The translations under genes and the position numbers were made by a program. From positions 744,001-808,000 of the forward strand of contig NC_015562.1 in assembly GCF_000214415.1 (NCBI RefSeq): DNA of 64,000 nucleotides, written 5' to 3'. Source of the stretch: Methanotorris igneus Kol 5. GTDB taxonomy: Archaea; AGJL01; Methanococci; Methanococcales; Methanococcaceae. The notes under the pieces were generated by a model, which did not search any database, was not told where the DNA came from, and was given only the letters and a program-made list of their open reading frames with translations. Each line of letters begins with the position of its first letter. The first letter of the stretch is position 1. Below are positions 19,640-27,263 of this stretch, piece after piece.

Positions 19640-20959
19640 ATGCAATTTTATAAAGAAGAGAATTTCAAAGATTCAGAGATTGGCAAAATTCCAGAGGATT
19701 GGGATGTTAAAACATTAGATGATATTAGTAAAAATATGTATTATGGAATTACTGCTAAAGCTGTTGGTGAATCTACTATATTAAAAATGATTAGGACTAC
19801 TGACATCAAAGATTATAAAATCGATTGGCAAAATTTACCATATTGTGAGATTACTGAAAAAAGAAAAAACAATATTAGTAAATATTTTATTAAAAAAGGA
19901 GATATTTTAATATCAAGGGCTGGAACTGTTGGAGTATCAGTATTGGTTGATAGAGATGTTGATAATGTAATATTTGGTTCTTATCTTATTAAAATAGACC
20001 TTAAAAATGATTATGTTAATCCACAGTTTGTATATTATTACTTACAATCTCCTTATTACTGGAATCATATAAAAAATACTTCCGCAGGCAGTACATTGAA
20101 GAATATTAACCTACCAATTATAAAATCCTTAAAAATCCCCCTTCCTTCCTTAGAAGAACAGAAGGCAATAGCAAAGGTTTTAAGTGACTTTGATAGTTTG
20201 ATAGAAACAATAAATAAACAAATTGAGACATTAAATAAAACAAAAAAAGGAATGATGCAGCAGTTATTAACTGGCAATATAAGAGTTAAAATTAAAGATG
20301 GAAAAATAACCTTCCAAAAGGAAAATAATTTTAAAGACACAGAGGTTGGCAAAATTCCAGAGGATTGGGAGGTTGTTAGGTTGGGGGATGTTGCATACAA
20401 ATTTATAAGTGGTGGTACACCTTCTACTAAAGTACCGCAATACTGGAATGGAGACATCCCATGGATTAGGAGTGTGCATATTACTAAATTCTATATTGAT
20501 AAAAACTCCATTGAGCAATATATAACAAAAGAGGGACTAGAAAACAGTGCAGCAAAGATTGTTCCTAAAGGCAATCTAATAATTGCGACAAGAGTGGGAA
20601 TTGGAAAATCTGCTGTTAACTTAATAGATGTAGCGATTAATCAAGATTTGACTGGGATTGTGCTTAATAAATCAAAAATTGAACCCTTCTTTCTTGTATG
20701 GTATCTTAATTCACCCAAAATCACGAGTTTACTTGAGTCGTTCTCAAGAGGGACAACAATAAAAGGCATTCCGCAAGATTACATTAGAAAGCTGGTAATC
20801 CCCCTCCCTCCCCTCGAAGAACAGAAGAAGATCGCCGAAATATTAAGCAATATAGATAAAAAAATAGAGATAAAAAGAAAAGAAAAAGAGCAAGTAGAGA
20901 AGGCTAAAAAGAAAGTAATGGATTTATTGTTATCTGGAAAGGTGAGGGTAAGAACATGA
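19640..20959 (+). CDS. hsdS: Type I restriction-modification specificity subunit
   Basis: A 439-residue HsdS with the usual two-fold layout. Each half starts with FKD(S/T)E(I/V)GKIPEDW, continues with a target recognition domain and ends in a conserved helix (LPSLEEQKAIAKVLSDFD and LPPLEEQKKIAEILSNID). The two halves read the two parts of the target site; the coiled coils set the spacing. The second recognition domain opens FISGGTPSTKVPQYWNG. Length and domain order are complete. The stop codon overlaps the ATG of a degenerate TIR-like sequence (ATGA at 20956-20959). Confidence 0.93.
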   Translation: MQFYKEENFKDSEIGKIPEDWDVKTLDDISKNMYYGITAKAVGESTILKMIRTTDIKDYKIDWQNLPYCEITEKRKNNISKYFIKKGDILISRAGTVGVSVLVDRDVDNVIFGSYLIKIDLKNDYVNPQFVYYYLQSPYYWNHIKNTSAGSTLKNINLPIIKSLKIPLPSLEEQKAIAKVLSDFDSLIETINKQIETLNKTKKGMMQQLLTGNIRVKIKDGKITFQKENNFKDTEVGKIPEDWEVVRLGDVAYKFISGGTPSTKVPQYWNGDIPWIRSVHITKFYIDKNSIEQYITKEGLENSAAKIVPKGNLIIATRVGIGKSAVNLIDVAINQDLTGIVLNKSKIEPFFLVWYLNSPKITSLLESFSRGTTIKGIPQDYIRKLVIPLPPLEEQKKIAEILSNIDKKIEIKRKEKEQVEKAKKKVMDLLLSGKVRVRT

Positions 20960-21257
20960 GTATAGCCATAGATGAAAAAAGATATTTAGAAGATCAAATA
21001 AAAGAAAATTAAAGGAAGAATTAGAAAAACAAATAATGCCTGCCAGCTGTGTTATCGTAATTGCGGGGATGTATGTAAATTATAGAGAATGGATTCAAGA
21101 AGAAATTAAAATTGCTAAAAAATATGGAAAACCAATTATAGCGGTAAAGCCACGCGGAAATCAAAAACTTCCAACATTTATTCAAGAAAATGCCGATAAA
21201 ATTGTTGGCTGGAATGCTAACTCAATAATTGATGCAATAAAGAAACTATGTAAATAA
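20956..21257 (+). pseudogene. Truncated, frameshifted TIR-like (MTH538/DUF1863, ThsB-like) protein
   Basis: The second half reads SCVIVIAGMYVNYREWIQEE, then IAKKYGKPIIAVKPRG, a good match to the conserved C-terminal half of TIR-like MTH538-fold proteins such as Thoeris ThsB. The N-terminal strand and first half are missing. A first frame from ATG 20956 reads 18 codons up to EDQIKEN and stops; a shift of one base near 21003 in an A-rich stretch joins it to the second frame as KRKLKEELEKQIMPAS. A relic of a defence gene once attached to the restriction operon is the best explanation. Confidence 0.65.
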
Positions 21258-21310
21258 AAACTCAAATTCTTAAATTAAATTTTTTAGCATTAATAAAATT
21301 TGGTGAAATT

Positions 21311-21679
21311 ATGCCTACAAAGATAATCATAGAGTTGCCTCAAACATTAACAAAAAAAGAAGCAATAGAAATTTTAAAAAGAGAGGCATTAAAAAAGAAA
21401 TTTAAAAAAACCAAATTATTTGAGAAATACTCAAAAAATAAAGATATTGCCTTTAAAATTGCTGAATATGTTGATAAATATTTAAAAAGATATTATAAGG
21501 ACTTAAAATATGAGATTTTATTAGATTACGATTTAGATGATGAGGTAAATATAATTAGGGTTTTTGTCAAAGGCATTGACTTAGATAATCAACTACAAAT
21601 TGAGGAAAAGTTAGATAAGATAATAAACTCAAAATTTGAAAATGCCTCACTGCACAACATTGTAATTGTTGAGGGGTAA
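21311..21679 (+). CDS. Hypothetical protein, possible partner of the HEPN-like gene
   Basis: 122 residues. It begins with a short beta strand and a Pro-Gln-Thr turn (KIIIELPQTLTKKEA), then a long basic helix and a mixed alpha/beta second half with DYDLDDEV. I do not recognise a family. Its end overlaps the ribosome-binding site of the HEPN-like gene (GAGGGGTAAAATG), so the two are translated together, as in toxin-antitoxin pairs. A copy of its first dozen codons is repeated before hsdR. Role as antitoxin is inference from layout only. Confidence 0.55.
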   Translation: MPTKIIIELPQTLTKKEAIEILKREALKKKFKKTKLFEKYSKNKDIAFKIAEYVDKYLKRYYKDLKYEILLDYDLDDEVNIIRVFVKGIDLDNQLQIEEKLDKIINSKFENASLHNIVIVEG

Positions 21680-21680
21680 A

Positions 21681-22172
21681 ATGGGGTTTAAATGCGAGGA
21701 ATTTAAAGAAATTGCCGATAATCTTCCAAATTTTAAATCTCTTCCCAACGAAGGAAGATATAGGGCAGCAATAGGAAGATATTACTATTATACTTTTTTA
21801 ACAGTAAGAGACATGATTTATAGAGTAGATAAAAGAGAAGATATTGAGAAATATTATTCATCAGGATTAATTCATAGTTTTATTAGGATATATCTCAATA
21901 AATTTTCAAAGAACATTGGCAGTGATGAGTTAAATATCGCATCAATGTTATTATCTAAATTACATTTTCTTAGAAAATTGGCAGATTACAACACTAATGA
22001 AAAAATAACCTATAAGCATGTTTTAAGAGCAAAAAGATATTCCCAATCCATTATTGAAATACTCAACAATTTAGAATACAATGGTGTTGTTGGCTTTGAA
22101 ACTATTTTAAAGCACTTAAAAGAACATGGAAAAGAAGAGGGAGATGAATATAAATACTTTCCAAGAGTTTAA
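21681..22172 (+). CDS. HEPN-like domain protein
   Basis: About 163 residues, mostly helical. The segment GRYRAAIGRYYYYTFLTVRD resembles the first signature helix of HEPN proteins (usually RxRxAxxRAYYAxF). A second Arg-rich helix HVLRAKRYSQSIIEILNNLE fits the HEPN C-terminal part. A classical RxxxxH ribonuclease motif is not obvious, so it may be a non-catalytic HEPN or have a variant site. Start at ATG 21681 after GAGGGG; the frame also opens at 21666. It sits inside the restriction island next to hsdR. Confidence 0.6.
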   Translation: MGFKCEEFKEIADNLPNFKSLPNEGRYRAAIGRYYYYTFLTVRDMIYRVDKREDIEKYYSSGLIHSFIRIYLNKFSKNIGSDELNIASMLLSKLHFLRKLADYNTNEKITYKHVLRAKRYSQSIIEILNNLEYNGVVGFETILKHLKEHGKEEGDEYKYFPRV

Positions 22173-22189
22173 GATTTTGATGAAACTAT

Positions 22190-22236
22190 TACCACAAAAA
22201 TAACCATAGAACTACCTCAAACTTTTATTTCAGGTG
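22190..22236 (+). repeat. Degenerate copy of the 5' end of the 21311 gene
   Basis: Read in frame this short stretch gives TTKITIELPQTFISGE, close to PTKIIIELPQTLTKKE of the gene at 21311. It has no start codon and stops at once. It also supplies the GGTGA ribosome-binding site of hsdR. A small tandem duplication relic. Confidence 0.5.
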
Positions 22237-22242
22237 AATAAA

Positions 22243-25200
22243 ATGCCAATTCCAGAGAATTATGTGCATAAAGATATAGAAGAGAATTTAAATAAATTAG
22301 GTTGGGGAGAATTGAAAGGATATGGGGGGGAGGCATTTAGCAACTACATAATAAAGCCAATATTAGAGGAACAACTAAAAATTATAAATGACCATATAGA
22401 AGAATACAAAGATGAATTTATTGAGAAAGCAATAAATAAACTAATGAATGAACCAAAACCAGAGGAGATTTTAGATTATATTAAAAATGGGGTATTAATA
22501 ACTTTAGATAAAGGAAGGAAGGGGCAAATTTCCAATAGAGTTAAATTAATTGATTACAAAAATATTGAGAAAAATCTTTTTAACTATGCCCACGAACTAA
22601 AATTTAAAGGAAACGACAACATTATTCCAGATTTTACCCTATTTATTAATGGCATTCCAATAGTTATAATAGAGGCAAAAAGGGAATTTTCTGAAAAAGA
22701 AACTTATGAAGAGGCAATAAATCAAATAAATAGATATGAAAGAGATGCCCCAAAATTATTTAACTATGTGCAGTTTGCCATTGCTTATGGAGATGAAAAA
22801 CTTTATGTTCCAACATATCCAAACGAAGAAAAAGAAGATAGATTTAAAAAGCCATACAAATGGAAAAATGAGAAAAAAGAGGAAGATATTTGGGATTTAT
22901 TAAAAAGGGAGAGAGTTTTAGATATAATAAAGAACTTTATATTTTTTAGTAAAGACAGGGCTGGAAGAAAAACCAAAATTATCCCGAGATATATGCAATA
23001 TTGGGCAGTAAAAAAAGCTTATGAAAGAATAACCAACTACCTAAACAATAAAGATTATAAAAATAGAGGGTTAGTTTGGCATTGGCAGGGAAGTGGAAAG
23101 ACCTTTGAAATTTTATATTTGGCAGAACTATTTTATAATGAATTTAAAAATAAAGACCCTATTGTTTTTATAATGGTGGATAGGAGAGAATTGGAAAATC
23201 AATTTAATGATGATATTATAGCTTTACAAAATGCAACTTTTAAAGATAACTTCAAAAAAATTAACAGCGTTGAAGAACTTAAAGAAGTTTTAGAGAGAAT
23301 AAAAAAGTCAGAAGAAAATCCAAATATTTCAGAGAAGGGCGTTTATTTAGTTATGATGCACAAATTTGATAAAAATAAATTAAAGGACTTTATAGAATCT
23401 TTTGGCTCAATTGATAAAAAAGAAATTTTGATTTTGAGGGATGAAGCCCACAGAACTGAATCAGGTAAATTTGCCACTTTAAGAAATAAGATTTTAAAAA
23501 ATGCCATTGCTATTGGTTTTACAGGAACTCCAGTTCATAAAAAGGATATGAGCACATTTAAAGAATATGCCTATCCAAAAGAAGGAGAGTTTTATTTAGA
23601 TAGGTTTTTTATTGAAGAATCGATAAAAGAGGGCTTTACTTTACCTTTAATTTGGAGAGTTGTCAGACCGAGGGATATAAAAGATATCTCAGAGGTAGAA
23701 ATAAAAAACATTATAGAAAAATTGTTTGTTGATGAAGAAGATGCAGATAATATTGTTGTATCTAAAAAGGAAATTGCTGAGAAAATAAAATTATCTGATT
23801 TATTGAAAAGTGAAAGCAGTATAAAAGAGGCATCAAAATACATAGCAGAGCATATTTTAGAAGACACTGAAAACTTTAAATTTAAGGCGATGGTTGTAGC
23901 TCAAGATAGAAAATCATGCATTTTGTTTAAAAAATATTTAGACAAATATCTTAAAGAAAAAATAAAAGAGTATAATGAAGACTGGACTCAGGTTGTTATT
24001 ACATATCTTCACAATGATGAGGTAGAGATTGAAAACTACAAAAAAATGGTTGAAGAGAAATATGGTAAAAATATAGAGGAATTAAATAAAGAATGGGCTG
24101 ATAAATTTAAAACTTCAGATGAACCAAAAATTTTAATTGTCAATAGAAAATTATTAACCGGTTTTGATGCTCCAATATTAAAAACTATCTACATCCACCA
24201 ATTTCTTAAAGATTATCTCTTACTTCAAGCGTCTGCAAGAGCCAACAGACCAGCAAAAAATAAAAAATATGGGCTTATTGTTGATTTAACGGGGATATTA
24301 ATTGAAAACTACAAAAAGGCAATTGAGGATTATAACCTATACAGGGATGAGGCAATAAATAAGGATATTTTAAACAACTTATTTGTTGAGACATCAAAAA
24401 TCTGGGAAACCTTCTTAAAGAAATTAGATGAATTTAAAGAGTTATTTAAGTTAATTGTAGGGATTGAGTTTGATGATTTCACTGCTAATTTAAAAAAACA
24501 GAAAGAAGCAGAGAAAGAATTTAAAAAAATTATAAGCAAAATTATTTTAAGTGATAAATTTGATTATTTCTATGCAAAACTTAGAGAACTTATTCAATTA
24601 TTTGAGGCTGTTGGAGCTTATGGGGAAAAACTAAATTATTATGAAACCTATGAATGGCTGAAAATAATATCTGCTGGAATAAATAAGCAGATGAGACCTA
24701 AAAGTTATAAAATTCCATATAATCAAATAAAAAAGGAAGTAATAAAATATTTAGAGTTTGATAATTATACAGATATTGCCTCAATCTTAATAAATCCTCA
24801 ACTATTGGAGAATTTAAAAAATAAAGATGAAATTAACATAATAGTTGCGGATATGATTTATTATGCTTTAGATACACTTCAAAATAAAAGAGAGCCAATA
24901 TATAGGATGATATACAACAGGATAAACGAGCTAAAAAACGCATATATTTCAAAAACTAAAAAAAGCGAGCATGTAATTAATGAGCTAATAAATTGCTTAA
25001 ATACATTAAAAACCTATGAAGAGGAAGAAAAAACATTATCAAAATCAGAAAAGGCAATAAAAAATATACTATTTTATTTAAAGAATGTAGAGAACTACAA
25101 TATTAAAAAACTTCCATTAACTGAAAAGACCTTAAAAAATTTGGAAGATAAAAAATTAATAAAACCAAGTGATTTTGATAAAATTAAAAGATTTTTATTC

Positions 25201-25293
25201 GTTGATTTGAAAAATGCTATTAAAGAAACTGAAAAAAGAAGAAAAGTATCAAGCAAAATAGTTGAAGAGATTATTAAACCAATTTTTACTTAA
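22243..25293 (+). CDS. hsdR: Type I restriction endonuclease motor/nuclease subunit
   Basis: About 1016 residues. The N-terminal nuclease domain shows the PD-(D/E)xK signature with Asp130 in IPDFTLF and Glu144-x-Lys146 in IIEAKRE. The helicase part has Walker A WQGSGKT (about 281), the DEAH box RDEAHRT (about 399) and TGTPVHKKD, then motif VI QASARANRP. This is a complete HsdR that translocates and cuts unmodified DNA with HsdM and HsdS. The frame opens at GTG 22234, but that GTG is part of CAGGTGA, the site for ATG 22243. The C-terminal 300 residues are helical and lysine-rich. Confidence 0.93.
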   Translation: MPIPENYVHKDIEENLNKLGWGELKGYGGEAFSNYIIKPILEEQLKIINDHIEEYKDEFIEKAINKLMNEPKPEEILDYIKNGVLITLDKGRKGQISNRVKLIDYKNIEKNLFNYAHELKFKGNDNIIPDFTLFINGIPIVIIEAKREFSEKETYEEAINQINRYERDAPKLFNYVQFAIAYGDEKLYVPTYPNEEKEDRFKKPYKWKNEKKEEDIWDLLKRERVLDIIKNFIFFSKDRAGRKTKIIPRYMQYWAVKKAYERITNYLNNKDYKNRGLVWHWQGSGKTFEILYLAELFYNEFKNKDPIVFIMVDRRELENQFNDDIIALQNATFKDNFKKINSVEELKEVLERIKKSEENPNISEKGVYLVMMHKFDKNKLKDFIESFGSIDKKEILILRDEAHRTESGKFATLRNKILKNAIAIGFTGTPVHKKDMSTFKEYAYPKEGEFYLDRFFIEESIKEGFTLPLIWRVVRPRDIKDISEVEIKNIIEKLFVDEEDADNIVVSKKEIAEKIKLSDLLKSESSIKEASKYIAEHILEDTENFKFKAMVVAQDRKSCILFKKYLDKYLKEKIKEYNEDWTQVVITYLHNDEVEIENYKKMVEEKYGKNIEELNKEWADKFKTSDEPKILIVNRKLLTGFDAPILKTIYIHQFLKDYLLLQASARANRPAKNKKYGLIVDLTGILIENYKKAIEDYNLYRDEAINKDILNNLFVETSKIWETFLKKLDEFKELFKLIVGIEFDDFTANLKKQKEAEKEFKKIISKIILSDKFDYFYAKLRELIQLFEAVGAYGEKLNYYETYEWLKIISAGINKQMRPKSYKIPYNQIKKEVIKYLEFDNYTDIASILINPQLLENLKNKDEINIIVADMIYYALDTLQNKREPIYRMIYNRINELKNAYISKTKKSEHVINELINCLNTLKTYEEEEKTLSKSEKAIKNILFYLKNVENYNIKKLPLTEKTLKNLEDKKLIKPSDFDKIKRFLFVDLKNAIKETEKRRKVSSKIVEEIIKPIFT

Positions 25294-25312
25294 ATAAAAA
25301 TTCTGTGATAGA

Positions 25313-25657
25313 ATGAAAGATAGAAAAATGTTAAATGAAATATTGAGCGATACAATAAATGAACTAAACCTAAATGACAAAAAAACAAATATAAAAATTA
25401 AAATAAAGCCACTTAAAAGAAAAATCGCTTCTATCTCATTAACCAATAAAACAATTTATATAAATAAAAACATACTGCCCTATTTAAGTGATGAAGAAAT
25501 AAAATTTATTTTAGCCCATGAACTTCTACATCTAAAATATGGAAAATATCATATAAATGAATTTGAAGAAGAACTTTTATTTTTATTTCCAAATAAAGAA
25601 GCAATTTTAACAAATCTTATAAACAAACTGCATCAGAAAAATAATAACAAGGAGTAA
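25313..25657 (+). CDS. Small zinc metallopeptidase-like protein (YgjP/SprT-like)
   Basis: A 114-residue protein with a HELLH zinc-binding motif (FILAHELLHLKYGKYH) and a following F-EE segment where the third ligand may lie, as in YgjP/DUF45 and SprT minimal metallopeptidases. GTGATAG precedes the ATG. It lies 20 bp after hsdR, and M. jannaschii also has small genes here. YgjP-type proteins are often carried with type I restriction operons. Enzymatic activity has not been shown for most of the family. Confidence 0.65.
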   Translation: MKDRKMLNEILSDTINELNLNDKKTNIKIKIKPLKRKIASISLTNKTIYINKNILPYLSDEEIKFILAHELLHLKYGKYHINEFEEELLFLFPNKEAILTNLINKLHQKNNNKE

Positions 25658-25703
25658 AATGTTATGTGGAAGGAATATATACTGAAGATGAGAGGAAATT
25701 ATT

Positions 25704-26006
25704 ATGAACGAAGAAAAAGCAATAAAAGAGTTCGTGAATGCATTAAAATCAAAATATAAAGGCAGAATTAAAAAAATTATATTATTCGGCAGTTATGCAA
25801 GGGGGGACTATACTGAAGAAAGCGATATTGACATTTTGATAGTTGGAGATGTGGATTTTGATTATGTCATTGATTTATGCACTAAACTGCTGTTAAAATA
25901 TGGAGTTGTTATAAATGCAATTATTGAGAGTGAAGAGGTGTTTAACAAAAAAATAAACTGGTCATTCCATAGAAATGTTTTAGAAGAGGGGAGAGCGTTA
26001 TATTAA
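25704..26006 (+). CDS. Minimal nucleotidyltransferase (MNT)
   Basis: 100 residues with the nucleotidyltransferase signature GSYARGDYTEESDIDILI (Gly-Ser, then two Asp). This is the MNT antitoxin fold that normally pairs with a HEPN toxin and inactivates it by AMP transfer. The usual adjacent HEPN gene is not directly downstream; the nearest HEPN-like gene is 3.5 kb upstream beyond hsdR. The ribosome-binding site is AGAGGAAATT. M. jannaschii MJ1215 is the counterpart by position. Confidence 0.8.
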   Translation: MNEEKAIKEFVNALKSKYKGRIKKIILFGSYARGDYTEESDIDILIVGDVDFDYVIDLCTKLLLKYGVVINAIIESEEVFNKKINWSFHRNVLEEGRALY

Positions 26007-26025
26007 ATAACTTTAGGTGAGGGAT

Positions 26026-26247
26026 GTGGAGAAGAAAGTTATAACAAATAAAGAATTTATTGATAGATTTGTTAAATGTTTGAAAAATGGAACAAAATTT
26101 GAATTAAAGGATTATGTTGTTGATGGGAATGTTGATATTTTAGAGATTTACAAAAAGATTAAAGAAGAAATCAAAGATAAGGAAAAATTAAAAGAGTTGA
26201 TTGAAGAAAAAGATGATGTAATTTATGTTAAAATTAATATTGAAATA
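26026..26247 (+). pseudogene. 5' fragment of the pentapeptide-repeat membrane protein, split by IS
   Basis: The frame from GTG 26026 (after GGTGAGGGAT; GTG 26017 is an alternative) reads about 74 residues to VKINIEI and then runs into the insertion sequence. Removing the element and one copy of its 9-bp target duplication joins it in frame to NIENVVFNGNF and on into the ORF at 27264. The fragment is lysine- and glutamate-rich with no recognised domain. It was the N-terminus of the pentapeptide-repeat protein. Confidence 0.65.
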
Positions 26248-27218
26248 CGCTCATCTTCGTTTAGGGTTACATATATAAATGATAAACTTAATATTGTAAT
26301 CTTATGAGCGTCGAGGTATATAAATTATTCATACCAAAGGATGAAGAATGTATTGAAGTTATAAGAAGGGTTCGATGGGGTAATGGATATATTTGTCCAT
26401 ACTGTGGTTCGAAAGATGTTGTTTTAAAAGGTAAAGAAAGACGCAAACCCTACATCCAAAGATACAGATGTAACTCGTGTAAAAGACACTTCAACGATTT
26501 AACTGGAACGATATTTGCTAAAAAAACGAATAACTTTGGGAGAAATGTTTTATATAGCCAAAAATTTAGGAAACTCCTCAATCAATCAAATGTCTAAGGA
26601 ATTGGGAAGAGATTATAGAACAGTTCATTCGTTTGCAAAAGAAATTATGGAGTTATCTGAAAAGGACAATCTTTTAAAAAAATTACTGGAAAAGAATTGG
26701 AGATAGATGAATTCTACGTTAATGCTGGAGATAAAGGCATTAAAAAAGAAAATAGTCGAAAAAGAGGTCTAAAAAGAAAAGGCAGAGGTACGTATAAAAG
26801 TGAAAGGCCTCCAATAATAACCCTATATAATCGAACGGACAAAAGAGTACTTACTTCCGTTGAAACGAATTTAAGCAAGACCAAAATTTGGAAAATGATT
26901 AGCGAGGTTAATTCAGACGATTTAATTGTTAATACAGACGAATATACCATTTACGAAAATTTAGAATCCCATCCAAAAGTATTTAAACATTTGACAGTTA
27001 ATCATGCATCGAAAGAATACTCTAACGGCATCTCCCACGTTAATAACTGCGAATGCTTCCATTCGATAATCAAACCCCATTTAAGAAAACATCGAGGCAT
27101 TAGTCGAAGAAATCTCCACTTATATGTAAGCTTCCATACATTTATCTATAACTATAAATCGAACTGGTTCTCTAAATTACTATCGCTTATATTATGTAAT
27201 GATACTTGAAGATGAGCG
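26248..27218 (+). mobile_element. IS1595-like insertion sequence (971 bp)
   Basis: 11-bp terminal inverted repeats CGCTCATCTTC and GAAGATGAGCG bound the element, and ATTGAAATA is directly repeated on each side (26239-26247 and 27219-27227) as target duplication. The single transposase coding region inside is broken twice. It interrupts the pentapeptide-repeat gene. The intact duplication suggests a recent insertion. Confidence 0.85.
26304..27209 (+). pseudogene. IS1595-family transposase, two compensating frameshifts
   Basis: The N-terminus has a zinc ribbon (CPYCGS...YRCNSC) followed by [11 protein letters not shown], typical of IS1595 transposases. The middle ([20 protein letters not shown]) is in another frame, and the C-terminal part with the acidic catalytic residues (IDEFYV, NTDEYT, ECFHSIIKPHLRKHRG) returns to the first frame. 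Both shifts fall at runs of seven A (about 26520 and 26676). With both corrected the protein is about 300 residues and looks complete. Sequencing error, decay or slippage at the A7 runs are all possible. Confidence 0.75.
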
Positions 27219-27263
27219 ATTGAAATAAATATTGAAAATGTTGTATTTAATGGTAATTTCATA

